A stretch of 64,000 bases of DNA from Tateyamaria sp. syn59. GTDB taxonomy: Bacteria > Pseudomonadota > Alphaproteobacteria > Rhodobacterales > Rhodobacteraceae. Both the position numbers and the translations under genes were made by a program. The notes beneath the pieces were generated by a model. It made no database searches and was not told the DNA's origin. It worked only from the letters and a program-made list of their open reading frames with translations. Positions 47,452 through 55,725 of this stretch are shown in pieces. Location of the stretch: the NCBI RefSeq assembly GCF_007995245.1, contig NZ_VCBA01000001.1:573730-637729 (forward strand), written 5' to 3'. Within the stretch, counting starts at the first letter, position 1. Each line of letters starts with the position of its first letter.

Positions 47452-48272
47452 CCGCCCAGGGCCGCGCGGAACAGGTTCGGCCCGGTCATCACCTGAACTC
47501 CGCCTGACACCGGCAAGACTGCGCCAGTCAGATAAGCGCCGCCGCGCCCGCACAGGAATTGCATACAACCCGCGATATCCTCGTCCCGGCCCACACGGCC
47601 CAGTGGCACATCGGCACCGACTTTCTCGCGCATCCCTTCATCTGCGGTTGCAAAAGCTGTCATCTTCGACACAAACGGCCCCGGCGCCAGCGCATTCACC
47701 GTGACATGATGCGGCGCCAGTTCCTTGGCCATGATCTTGGTCATATGCAGAACGGCCGCTTTGGATGCTGCATAGGAATAAGCTCCATCCCCCATCGGCA
47801 CCTCGCCCATCACAGAACCGACATTGACGACGCGGGCCGGGTCATCCGCCGTGCCGGTCTTGATCAGGACCGGCAACAGCGATTGCGTCAGATGGAACAT
47901 GGCAGCGACGTTCACGTTCATCACCTTGTCCCAGGCCGCATGCGGAAACTGGCCCATGGGTGCGCCCCAGGTCACGCCCGAGTTGTTCATCAGGATATGC
48001 AGCGCGTCTGTCCGGCCCATCACCTCGGCCACCAAGGCGTCGATTCCCTCTTCGCTCCCGACGTCACCGGCGAAACCTTCGACCGAGCCGGGCGCGTCCA
48101 TCGCATTCAACTCAACCGCCACCGCTTCGCAGGCATCGCCCTTGCGGCTCGCGATCAGCACGCGCGCACCGGCCATCATAAGGCCGGTGGCGGCCATCCG
48201 CCCGATACCGGTCGCACCACCGGTCACAAGGGCCACCTTGCCCTCCAATGAAAACAGGGTCTTGGGGTCCAT
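47448..48272 (-). CDS. SDR-family oxidoreductase
   Basis: A 274-residue SDR: VALVTGGATGIGRMAATGLMMAGARVLIASRKGDAC (cofactor motif, with Arg-Lys at the second-strand end, favouring NADP+), LHILMNNSGVTW, and the active site in VNVGSVMGEVPMGDGAYSYAASKAAVLHMTK. The C-terminus has the usual GRGGAYLTGAVLPVSGG. The substrate is unknown. It is first in the minus-strand SDR-SDR-thiolase-flavoprotein-kinase series and divergent from a quinone-oxidoreductase-like gene. Confidence 0.85.
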   Translation of the reverse strand: MDPKTLFSLEGKVALVTGGATGIGRMAATGLMMAGARVLIASRKGDACEAVAVELNAMDAPGSVEGFAGDVGSEEGIDALVAEVMGRTDALHILMNNSGVTWGAPMGQFPHAAWDKVMNVNVAAMFHLTQSLLPVLIKTGTADDPARVVNVGSVMGEVPMGDGAYSYAASKAAVLHMTKIMAKELAPHHVTVNALAPGPFVSKMTAFATADEGMREKVGADVPLGRVGRDEDIAGCMQFLCGRGGAYLTGAVLPVSGGVQVMTGPNLFRAALGG

Positions 48273-48410
48273 CGCTTTTCCTCCCTTGCGCGGGCTACCG
48301 CTACGTCGCCCGGGCTTGCCGCTTTACAGCAGCATCTCCTCAACTGCAGGATGTGGCAAAGGCAGGCACATTGCACCCCTGCCGTTACGTCATGGGTGGG
48401 AGGACCCGAT

Positions 48411-49406
48411 ATGCACGCCATGCTCAGCACCGCCCCCGGCGGGCCAGAAACCCTGGAATGGACCAAAGGACAGACGCCTGAGCCAAAAAAGGGCGAGGTG
48501 CGAATCGCGGTCAAGGCAGCTGGCGTGAACTTCCCCGACACGCTGATCATCCGCGATCTCTATCAGGTCAAACCGCCGCGCCCCTTTGCGCCGGGCGGTG
48601 AGGTCGCGGGTGTTGTGGAGGCCGTCGGCGACAGTGTCACAACCCTTGCTATTGGTGACCGCGTGCTGGCGATGACCGGCTTTGGCGGTTTCACCACGCA
48701 TCTGTGCGCGCAGGCGACGGCATGTGTGAAGATCCCTAATGACATGCCATTCGAGGATGCCGCCTGCTTCATTTTCACGTACGGAACGTCGCATCACGCG
48801 TTGAAAAACCGTGCAGAACTGAAATCAGGTGAGACGCTCCTGATCCTCGGTGCCGCCGGTGGTGTCGGTGCCGCAGCCATCGAATTGGGTAAAGCGGCAG
48901 GCGCACGGGTCGTCGCCGCGGTCAGTTCGCAGGACAAGGCGGATTTCTGCCAAGACCTCGGCGCTGATGACACGATCATCTACCCGCGCGAGATGGATCG
49001 CGATGCGCAAAAAGCACTGTCAGCCGAGATCAAGAAGGTCGTTGGACCCGATGGCATCCACGTCGCCTATGACGCGGTGGGCGGCGACTATGCCGAACCG
49101 GTGATCCGGTCCATGGCCTGGGGCGGGCGGTTTCTGGTGGTCGGGTTCCCAGCGGGCATCCCGTCGATCCCGCTGAACCTGACATTGCTCAAATCCTGTC
49201 AGATCGTCGGCGTGTTCTGGGGCGCTTCCATCTACCGTGATCCGGCGGGGCACATGCAGAACATTTCAGAACTCTTTGACATGTATGCCAAAGGACAGGT
49301 CAAACCGCGCATCTCGGCACGCTTTCCAATGCAGGACGCGGCCAAGGCGCTAACCCTGATCGCTGACCGCAAGGTGCTGGGCAAGGTGGTGCTAACAAAC
49401 GCCTAA
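48411..49406 (+). CDS. NADPH:quinone oxidoreductase-type medium-chain reductase
   Basis: A 331-residue zinc-free MDR protein. VNFPDTLIIRDLYQVKPPRPFAPGGEVAGVVEAVG and LLILGAAGGVGAAAIELGKAAGARVVAAVSSQDKADF (Rossmann motif GAAGGVG) are typical of quinone reductase-like enzymes. It may reduce enoyl-CoA, quinones or aldehydes. The ATG at 48411 follows GGGAGGACC. The 3' end overlaps the convergent phosphatase gene by four bases. Confidence 0.86.
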   Translation: MHAMLSTAPGGPETLEWTKGQTPEPKKGEVRIAVKAAGVNFPDTLIIRDLYQVKPPRPFAPGGEVAGVVEAVGDSVTTLAIGDRVLAMTGFGGFTTHLCAQATACVKIPNDMPFEDAACFIFTYGTSHHALKNRAELKSGETLLILGAAGGVGAAAIELGKAAGARVVAAVSSQDKADFCQDLGADDTIIYPREMDRDAQKALSAEIKKVVGPDGIHVAYDAVGGDYAEPVIRSMAWGGRFLVVGFPAGIPSIPLNLTLLKSCQIVGVFWGASIYRDPAGHMQNISELFDMYAKGQVKPRISARFPMQDAAKALTLIADRKVLGKVVLTNA

Positions 49407-50065
49407 AGGTGGTGCAGATGCTGCGTGTCGTTAAAGCCCCGGACAATCATCCTGTCCTTGTGGATCACAAGACGGCTGATCGAGCCATTGGCAGCACCAT
49501 GAAATGCAAACGGCTGCGCACCGCTGGCAATGGCCAAGGCGGCGCCAATCACACCACCATGAACGACGACGGCAACCCGCTCGTCCGCATGCGTTTCAGC
49601 GATGCTGAACAATCCTCTGCGCACGCGCGTAAAAAACGCATCGCGCGTCTCGGCGCCCGGGATGACGCCCCAGTCCTGCATTTCAACAACGCGCCGATAG
49701 ATCGGATCCCCCTCCGCAGCCTTGATGCGGTACAGACCACCATCCCAGTCGCCCAGGCTCACCTCGTGCAAGTCGGGGTTTTCAATCGGCGTCATGCCCA
49801 GCTGCGCGGCCAGCGGTGCAGCCGTCTGGTGCGTGCGGATCAACTTTGTCACGTAAAGCGCTGCAAAGGTTTCATTTTTCAACCGCTCCGCCACGGCAAT
49901 CGCCTGCCGCTCGCCTTGCGGGTGCAGGGGCGGATCACCATGCCCGTCCTTCATCGGAAAGGACACGCCGGGGCGCGCAGGCGCGCTTTCACCATGTCGG
50001 ATCAGATACAGGTCTGCCGCCCCCGCAGGCGGCGCATAAACAGGCTGGCGGTACTCTTGCGTCAT
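49403..50065 (-). CDS. Histidine phosphatase superfamily protein (RHG type)
   Basis: A 220-residue phosphatase. The phosphohistidine motif is LYLIRHGESAPA (RHG intact), the second histidine is in VVVVHGGVIGAAL, and the acid/base residue is in LHEVSLGDWDGG. The substrate is unknown; such proteins range from phosphoglycerate mutase-like to broad phosphatases. It is convergent with one MDR gene and divergent from the next (29 bases between starts). Confidence 0.87.
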   Translation of the reverse strand: MTQEYRQPVYAPPAGAADLYLIRHGESAPARPGVSFPMKDGHGDPPLHPQGERQAIAVAERLKNETFAALYVTKLIRTHQTAAPLAAQLGMTPIENPDLHEVSLGDWDGGLYRIKAAEGDPIYRRVVEMQDWGVIPGAETRDAFFTRVRRGLFSIAETHADERVAVVVHGGVIGAALAIASGAQPFAFHGAANGSISRLVIHKDRMIVRGFNDTQHLHHL

Positions 50066-50094
50066 GCCCCATCACTTACACGAGGAGCCACCAG

Positions 50095-51096
50095 ATGACC
50101 AATCGGCAGATCGTCGTCGCGAGCCTGCCCCTAGGCACTCTTGGTCCCGAGCATTTCGAGATGCAGGAGGCGCCCATGCCGGCGCCGCAGGACGGAGAAG
50201 TGCTGCTGCGCACCATCCTGATGAGCATCGACGCCGCGAACCGCTCATGGATGCAGGGCGCCACCTATCGCGACGCGGTCAACGCAGGCGACCCCATGCC
50301 CACCTACGCCATCTGCGAAGTGATGGAGAGCGCATCGCCCCGCCTCAGACCCGGTGACATCGTCGCCGCCGAAAGTGTCTGGGCTGATTATGTGACCCGG
50401 CCCGCCCACAAGCTCCAGAAGCTGCCCAAGGTCGAACCGCTGAGCCACTTGCTCAGCGTCTACGGCATTGCTGGCAAAACAGCCTTTCACGGGCTCATGC
50501 AGATCGGCCAGCCGCTTGCAGGCGAGACCATTGTGGTCAGTGCGGCGGCCGGTTCCGTTGGCGGCTATGTGGGTCAGATCGGCAAGGCGCTCGGCTGCAG
50601 GGTCGTGGGCATCGCAGGTGGGCCGGAAAAGTGCGCGTTTGTAACCCAAGAACTCGGCTTTGACGCCTGCGTCGATTATCGCGCAGGCGGCGTCTTCAAA
50701 GCGCTGCGCGCCGCCTGCCCCGATGGGATTGACGTCTATTTCGACAATGTCGGTGGCGAGATCCTCGAAACCACGCTGGGCCTGATGAATGAACGTGGGC
50801 GAGTCGTGTGCTGCGGTGCCATCAGCCAATACGACACGACCAACCCGACGGGGCCACGCAACCTACCCGGCGTCGTTGTTGTCAAACGCCTGCGTATGGA
50901 AGGGTTCATCGTCATGGACTTCGCCCGCGACGACGCAAAGGCAACCCGCGCCCTGCAAGCCTGGGTGGCCCAAGGCAAGATCAAGGTGACCGAAGACATC
51001 GTGGACGGCCTCGAAAACGCGCCGCACGCGCTGATCGGGCTGCTGAACGGCGACAACACCGGAAAGCGCATGGTTCGCGTGGGCGCCGATCCATGA
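50095..51096 (+). CDS. NADP-dependent oxidoreductase of the MDR/PTGR family
   Basis: A 333-residue zinc-free reductase: DAANRSWMQGATYRDAV, YGIAGKTAFHGLMQIGQPLAGETIVVSAAAGSVGGYVGQIGKALGCRVVGIAGGPEKC with the AAAGSVGG cofactor motif, and DVYFDNVGGEILETTL. This matches the prostaglandin reductase/CurA type, which reduces alpha,beta-unsaturated carbonyls with NADPH. The ATG at 50095 follows CGAGGAGCC. It is translationally coupled to the MaoC gene (ATGA). Confidence 0.9.
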   Translation: MTNRQIVVASLPLGTLGPEHFEMQEAPMPAPQDGEVLLRTILMSIDAANRSWMQGATYRDAVNAGDPMPTYAICEVMESASPRLRPGDIVAAESVWADYVTRPAHKLQKLPKVEPLSHLLSVYGIAGKTAFHGLMQIGQPLAGETIVVSAAAGSVGGYVGQIGKALGCRVVGIAGGPEKCAFVTQELGFDACVDYRAGGVFKALRAACPDGIDVYFDNVGGEILETTLGLMNERGRVVCCGAISQYDTTNPTGPRNLPGVVVVKRLRMEGFIVMDFARDDAKATRALQAWVAQGKIKVTEDIVDGLENAPHALIGLLNGDNTGKRMVRVGADP

Positions 51097-51584
51097 GCAT
51101 CGAAGCGGCCCTCAAAGGACTGCAAGCGCAGATCGGCACCGAGGTCGGTGTGTCGAACTGGATCGTCATAGATCAACCGATGATCGACCGGTTCGCAGAC
51201 GTGACGCAGGACGACCAGTGGATACATACTGACCCTGCCCGCGCCGCGGAGACCAGCCTGGGCGGCACGATCGCGCACGGTTTTCTGACACTCAGCCTGG
51301 CGTCGCGATTCGCCTATGACTGTTTTCCGCTGCTGCCGGGGCAAAGCGTGGGCATCAATTACGGCTTCAACCGGCTGCGTTTCCTGACACCTGTTCGACC
51401 CGGGCAACGGTTGCGGGGACGCTTCACCCTACGGGACGTCACCCAGCGCTCCAGATCCGAGCTTCTGCGCGCATTCACTCTCACCATCGAAAGTGATGCG
51501 GGCGAAACCCCTGCCATTGTTGCAGAATGGCTCGCGCTGGCCGTGTTTGCGCAATCGCCACAAGGTACCTCTGGACAGACCTAG
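51093..51584 (+). CDS. MaoC-family dehydratase ((R)-specific enoyl-CoA hydratase-like)
   Basis: A 163-residue single hotdog protein. The catalytic pair is in VTQDDQWIHTDPARA (Asp about 40 and His about 45), followed by LGGTIAHGFLTLSLAS, the hydratase-2 signature. It probably hydrates a trans-2-enoyl-CoA. Coupling with an enoyl-reductase-like gene fits. A start overlapping the preceding stop gives the right amino terminus. Confidence 0.9.
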   Translation: MSIEAALKGLQAQIGTEVGVSNWIVIDQPMIDRFADVTQDDQWIHTDPARAAETSLGGTIAHGFLTLSLASRFAYDCFPLLPGQSVGINYGFNRLRFLTPVRPGQRLRGRFTLRDVTQRSRSELLRAFTLTIESDAGETPAIVAEWLALAVFAQSPQGTSGQT

Positions 51585-51625
51585 TCCAAACTCGCTAACA
51601 CCTTGGGAACATCAAGGTATTTTCG

Positions 51626-52069
51626 ATGACTTCTGCTCTGGTTCTCAATGGGCCCAACCTGAATCTCCTGGGTACACGGCAACCCGAAATCTACGGCGCG
51701 ACCACCTTGCCGGAGGTGGAACAGATGTGCCGAGACCACGCCGCGGCGGGCGGTTACGACGTCACCTGCGCCCAATCCAACCACGAAGGCGCGCTTGTGG
51801 ATGCGATCCATGCGGCCAAGGGCGTGCATGACGGTATCGTCCTGAACGCGGGCGCCTACACGCACACATCCATCGCGCTGCATGACGCCATCCTCAGCAC
51901 CGAGTTGCCGGTTGTCGAACTGCACCTCAGCAACATCCATGCACGCGAAGCCTTTCGCCATCGCAGCTACATTGCGCCTGTGGCAATCGGAATGATTTGC
52001 GGCTTTGGCGTTGCTGGGTATACTTTGGCTTTGGACGCATTGATCGGGCATCTTGGGGGACGCACGTGA
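51626..52069 (+). CDS. aroQ: 3-dehydroquinate dehydratase, type II
   Basis: A 147-residue shikimate-pathway enzyme that dehydrates 3-dehydroquinate. The amino terminus LVLNGPNLNLLGTRQPEIYG includes the catalytic tyrosine and flexible arginine loop. LNAGAYTHTSIALHDAI and VVELHLSNIHAREAFRHRSY supply the catalytic His and substrate contacts. The stop overlaps the GTG start of the luxR gene, so the regulator is translated from the same mRNA, an odd pairing. Confidence 0.96.
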   Translation: MTSALVLNGPNLNLLGTRQPEIYGATTLPEVEQMCRDHAAAGGYDVTCAQSNHEGALVDAIHAAKGVHDGIVLNAGAYTHTSIALHDAILSTELPVVELHLSNIHAREAFRHRSYIAPVAIGMICGFGVAGYTLALDALIGHLGGRT

Positions 52070-52815
52070 AAAGCTATCTGCACAGAATGTCGAACTGTCA
52101 GACCATCGAAGAGCTGTGGGAAGCCCACACGCGCAAGATGGAAGGCTACGGGTTTGACCGGCTGATCTATGGCTTTACCCGCTACCGCTCCGGCACGTCG
52201 CTTGGCGATCCCGAAGACTTCATCATCCTCACCAATCACGCCAAGGAATACACCGACGTCTTTCTGGGCGAACAGCACTACGCGCACGCGCCCATGGTCA
52301 ACTGGGCCCTCAACAACGAGGGTGCCTGCAGCTGGGGCATCCTCAGCCAGATGCAATCTACCAAGACGCTCACGCCCTCCGAACAGCGTGTGCTGGAGTT
52401 CAACTATTCCAAGGGCGTGACAGCCGGTTACACGATCAGCTTCAAATCCGTGTCGGCACGGTCCAAGGGCGCCATCGCCCTGACCGCACGCGAAGGGATG
52501 AGCCAGGACGACATCGACGCCGTCTGGGCCGAGCACGGCCGCGACATCCACCTGATGAACAACGTGGCCCACCTGAAAATCCTGACCCTGCCCTACAGCG
52601 CGCCAAACCGGTCCCTGACCAAACGGCAACGCGAGGCGTTGGAATGGGTCGGGGACGGCAAGACCATGCAAGATATTGCAGTCCTCATGGGCCTTACATC
52701 GGCAACGGTCGAGAAGCACTTGCGTCTTGCACGCGAGGCACTGGCAGTGGAAACAACGGCACAGGCCGTTCTTAAGGCGGCCTTCGCCAACCAGATGTTT
52801 ATCCTCGAGGCCTAA
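52066..52815 (+). CDS. LuxR-family regulator with altered autoinducer-binding domain (solo)
   Basis: A 249-residue protein with an autoinducer-binding domain (about 10-165) and a LuxR helix-turn-helix (about 183-240, LTKRQREALEWVGDGKTMQDIAVLMGLTSATVEKHL). Aligned to TraR at exact spacing, Trp57 is Y62, Tyr61 is F66, Asp70 is A75, Pro71 is P76 and Trp85 is W90. Loss of the aspartate, which bonds the amide of acyl-homoserine lactones, suggests another ligand or none. No luxI is in the window. It starts at a GTG overlapping the aroQ stop and is followed 3 bases later by a histidine phosphatase gene. Confidence 0.9.
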   Translation: MKSYLHRMSNCQTIEELWEAHTRKMEGYGFDRLIYGFTRYRSGTSLGDPEDFIILTNHAKEYTDVFLGEQHYAHAPMVNWALNNEGACSWGILSQMQSTKTLTPSEQRVLEFNYSKGVTAGYTISFKSVSARSKGAIALTAREGMSQDDIDAVWAEHGRDIHLMNNVAHLKILTLPYSAPNRSLTKRQREALEWVGDGKTMQDIAVLMGLTSATVEKHLRLAREALAVETTAQAVLKAAFANQMFILEA

Positions 52816-52818
52816 CCC

Positions 52819-53418
52819 ATGACAAAATCCGTTCTGCGGTATCTGAGCCACCCCCAGGTTCAGATCAATCCCGATGTGGAAATCACCGAATGGTCCCTGA
52901 ACGACGTCGGTCGTGCGCGCATCGACGCACTGGCCGCTGTTGCGCAAGACCGTCTTGACGGCACCGTCGCGGTCTTTTCCAGCCCCGAACGCAAAGCCTG
53001 TGACGCGGCAGAGCCGATTGCCGCCGCGCTCGACCTGAGTGTCCAGATTGCGCCGGACAGCTACGAGAATGATCGCAGCTCAACCGGCTATTTGCCCTCT
53101 GCGGAGTTCGAGAAAACCGCCGACATCTTCTTTGGCAAGCCCGAGGAATCTGTCCGTGGCTGGGAACGCGCCGTTGACGCGCAAACAAGGATTCTCCGCA
53201 GTGTTAAAGGGGTTTTGCGGGACGCACCCGCCGGAGATGTGTTGATTGTCGGACACGGTGCGGTCGGAACGCTGCTTTTTTGTGCGATCAAAGGATATCC
53301 CATCACACGGACCTATGATCAGGGCCCGGGAGGTGGCGGAAATCTTCTCATGTTTGACCGTGAAACACTTGAAATCAATAGTGAATGGCAGAGTTTGGAA
53401 AGCCACTTTTTGCTTTAG
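52819..53418 (+). CDS. Histidine phosphatase-like protein with SHP in place of RHG
   Basis: A 199-residue protein of the histidine phosphatase superfamily. The usual R-H-G motif is S10-H11-P12 in RYLSHPQVQINPD, so the phosphate-binding arginine is missing, while the nucleophile-type histidine stays. The second catalytic histidine is in LIVGHGAVGTLLF and SSPERKACDAAEPIA holds the family's arginine. Activity may be altered rather than lost. It follows the LuxR gene by 3 bases and should be cotranscribed with aroQ and luxR. Confidence 0.8.
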   Translation: MTKSVLRYLSHPQVQINPDVEITEWSLNDVGRARIDALAAVAQDRLDGTVAVFSSPERKACDAAEPIAAALDLSVQIAPDSYENDRSSTGYLPSAEFEKTADIFFGKPEESVRGWERAVDAQTRILRSVKGVLRDAPAGDVLIVGHGAVGTLLFCAIKGYPITRTYDQGPGGGGNLLMFDRETLEINSEWQSLESHFLL

Positions 53419-53744
53419 AAATTAAGAGGTTCGGCTCCGGGTCCGTATAGCCCGCAGTCCCCTATATGAAACAATAATACCGGTAACCTTGCGTCATTCG
53501 TAATTTTTGACCGTTAGGTAAGGAATCCCCCACTTTGCTAATCCCCGGTAAATTTGGCATTGTATGCGTGTTCCGTGAGTGGTGGCTTTAGCCAGGGAAC
53601 AGCGGGGCGGACCCTTCGCCATTTCGAAGGCTCTTCGCGTCGACCGGTCTAACCGGAGCCGGTTCACCTGTGTATTGATCCGCAGGTGGGCCGGATTTGT
53701 TGCGTCCACGAGTCTCATCCCCGTGGCCAAGGACGCAGACAAAA
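53419..53744. other. Hairpin-rich intergenic stretch (candidate structured RNA)
   Basis: No protein gene is convincing here. Stems seen by eye: 53583-53586/53591-53594, 53613-53618/53625-53630, 53651-53655/53660-53664, 53665-53670/53683-53688 and 53701-53707/53731-53737 with an inner stem, then the terminator. Together these could be one structured RNA of about 200 bases. A 74-residue basic frame on the minus strand (53494-53718) and a 74-residue frame on plus cross it; neither has a good ribosome-binding site or a family I know. The strand of any RNA is not decided. Confidence 0.4.
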
Positions 53745-53792
53745 GGGCGGGATTGCGACCCCAAACGCGATCCCGCCCACCCTTCCTTTTTC
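53745..53792. terminator. Strong bidirectional terminator
   Basis: A 13-bp stem (53745-53757 with 53766-53778, one G-T pair) and an 8-base loop lie next to the stop of the peptidase gene. Plus side: CCTTCCTTTTTCT; minus side: TTTTG. Confidence 0.82.
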
Positions 53793-54707
53793 TCAGGCTA
53801 TGATTGCATCCGTCGCCGTCCGGATGGTGGTAGACATATCTGCATCCAGCGCCGAATGCGCCGTCCCGCCCAGTATCTGCAACCGGGACGCGGGCCAGTC
53901 TTGTGCTAACGCCCATGCGGTTCGCAACGGACACGACGGATCGAACCGGCTGTGGATCATGGTGCACGGAATATGGGCCATGGCCGCGACATTCCTGCGC
54001 AGCGCGTCTTCGCCTAACCAAGCCTGATGCGCAAAATAATGCGCCACGATCCGCGCAAACCCCAGGCGAAAGCCCGGCTCGGCATAGCGCGACGCGGGAT
54101 CCCGAATATCTCCCCCAAAGATCGCCGTTTCCCACTGGCACCACGCGTCCGCCGCCGCCTGTGCCCGGCCCGGATCCCGCAACCGCTTCGCGTAGGCCGC
54201 TATGCGCCGGGGCGTCGCCGCCGCCTCATCTGAGACCTCAGGTACATGCCCGCAAAACGCCGCATAGGCTTCGGGAAACATTGCGCCCACGTCGCCGTAC
54301 AGCCACTGCAGATCGCGTGCCGCCGTCGTGGCCACGCCCGCCAGTACCATCGCGCGCACGCGGTTAGGATGCGCTTGAGCATATGCCATCGCCAGCGTCG
54401 TCCCCCACGACCCGCCAAACAGCACCCACGCCTCAACACCCAGATGCGCGCGCAACGCTTCGATATCCGCAATCAGATGGGCCGTCGTATTCGCATCCAA
54501 CGCGGCCAGCGTTTCGGACGCCAGCGGCCGCGACCGGCCACAGCCCCGCTGGTCCAGCAAGGTCACCCGGTAGCAGCCGAGGTCAAACAGATCATAATGC
54601 CCCGGCCTGCACCCTGACCCCGGACCGCCATGCAGCACCAGCGCATCCACGCCCTGCCCCACCTGCTCAAACCACAGGCGGTGTCCATCGCCCACATCCA
54701 GAAACAT
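53793..54707 (-). CDS. pip: Proline iminopeptidase-type alpha/beta hydrolase
   Basis: A 304-residue serine peptidase (S33 family) that releases amino-terminal proline. LVLHGGPGSG is the oxyanion region, the family block LLDQRGCGRSRP follows, the nucleophile elbow is FGGSWGTTLAMAYA, and the C-terminal acid and histidine are in HSRFDPSCP and GGTAHSALD. The ATG at 54707 follows GGAGGGC. Codon usage and GC are like the neighbours. Confidence 0.9.
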   Translation of the reverse strand: MFLDVGDGHRLWFEQVGQGVDALVLHGGPGSGCRPGHYDLFDLGCYRVTLLDQRGCGRSRPLASETLAALDANTTAHLIADIEALRAHLGVEAWVLFGGSWGTTLAMAYAQAHPNRVRAMVLAGVATTAARDLQWLYGDVGAMFPEAYAAFCGHVPEVSDEAAATPRRIAAYAKRLRDPGRAQAAADAWCQWETAIFGGDIRDPASRYAEPGFRLGFARIVAHYFAHQAWLGEDALRRNVAAMAHIPCTMIHSRFDPSCPLRTAWALAQDWPASRLQILGGTAHSALDADMSTTIRTATDAIIA

Positions 54708-54724
54708 CGCAGCCCTCCAAAGCA

Positions 54725-54754
54725 AAACGGCGCGCCCTCATGGACGCGCCGTTT
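54725..54754 (-). terminator. Terminator after tsf
   Basis: A perfect 10-bp stem (54725-54734 with 54745-54754) and a 10-base loop; on the minus strand it is followed by TGCTTTGG. It lies 22 bases after the tsf stop and ends the rpsB-tsf operon; the peptidase gene starts just beyond. Confidence 0.75.
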
Positions 54755-54776
54755 CGAACTCAATGCAAGGAGAAGC

Positions 54777-55652
54777 TTAACCTTGAGCGGCCTTGGCCAC
54801 CTCGGCTGCAAAATCTTCCTTTTCGACCTCGATGCCTTCACCCACTTCCAGACGGGCAAAGCCAGTGATGGTGGCACCAGCCTCGGTGGCTGCGGCTTCG
54901 ACCGTCATGTCAGGATTCACCACGAAGGACTGGTTCAGCAGCGTCGCCTCGGCCACGAACTTCTTCATGCGGCCCACAATCATCTTCTCGATGACCTGCT
55001 CTGGCTTGCCGCTCTCGCGGGCGATGTCCATCTGGACCTGCTTTTCCTTCTCGACCACGGCGGGGTCCATGTCGGCCTCGGACAGGGCAGCTGGGTTCAC
55101 AGCGGCGATGTGCATCGCAACCTGCTTGCCAAACGCCTCGTCACCACCATCCATGGCCACCAGAACGCCGATCTTGCCCATACCGGCCGTCGCGGCGTTG
55201 TGGACATAAGACACAACCGTGCCGCCCGAGATTTTCGCCATGCGACGCACGGACATGTTCTCACCAATGGTCGCGATCTTGTCGGTCACGACGTCGGCCA
55301 CGGTCTTGCCACCCATGTCGGCAGCGACCAGCGCGTCCACATCATCAACGCCCAGAGCGGCGGTTGCGATGCCCGATACCATTTCCTGGAACTCGGCGTT
55401 CTTGCCGACAAAGTCGGTTTCCGAGTTCACCTCGACGGCCACGCCCGTACCACCGTCCACGACGACAGCCACCAGACCTTCGGCAGCCGTGCGGCCCGAC
55501 TTTTTGGCGGCCTTCGCCAAACCCTTGGTGCGCAGCCAGTCCACGGCGGCTTCCATGTCGCCATCGGTTTCTGTAAGCGCTTTTTTCGCGTCCATCATGC
55601 CTGCGCCGGTGCTGTCGCGCAGTTCTTTCACCAATGCTGCTGTGATTGCCAT
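54777..55652 (-). CDS. tsf: Translation elongation factor Ts
   Basis: A 291-residue guanine-nucleotide exchange factor for EF-Tu. The amino-terminal UBA-like domain has [39 protein letters not shown]; the core has [13 protein letters not shown] (the TDF motif that contacts EF-Tu). The ATG at 55652 follows GAGGAGAGC. It is second in the rpsB-tsf operon, as in most bacteria. Confidence 0.97.
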   Translation of the reverse strand: MAITAALVKELRDSTGAGMMDAKKALTETDGDMEAAVDWLRTKGLAKAAKKSGRTAAEGLVAVVVDGGTGVAVEVNSETDFVGKNAEFQEMVSGIATAALGVDDVDALVAADMGGKTVADVVTDKIATIGENMSVRRMAKISGGTVVSYVHNAATAGMGKIGVLVAMDGGDEAFGKQVAMHIAAVNPAALSEADMDPAVVEKEKQVQMDIARESGKPEQVIEKMIVGRMKKFVAEATLLNQSFVVNPDMTVEAAATEAGATITGFARLEVGEGIEVEKEDFAAEVAKAAQG

Positions 55653-55681
55653 CTCTCGGCTCTCCTCAAGTAGGTGTGTGC

Positions 55682-55705
55682 TGCGGCAGGGATTAGCCTG
55701 CCGCA
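55682..55705 (-). other. Hairpin between rpsB and tsf
   Basis: A perfect 9-bp stem (55682-55690 with 55697-55705) with a 6-base loop lies 20 bases after the rpsB stop. No T-run follows on the minus strand, so it is more likely a processing or attenuation element than a full terminator. Confidence 0.55.
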
Positions 55706-55725
55706 TATGTCAGTTCCGTGACGCT

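Noticed and set aside
53425-53470. tRNA-like GGTTCGGCTCC stretch
   Set aside because: No acceptor, D or anticodon stem could be paired around it.
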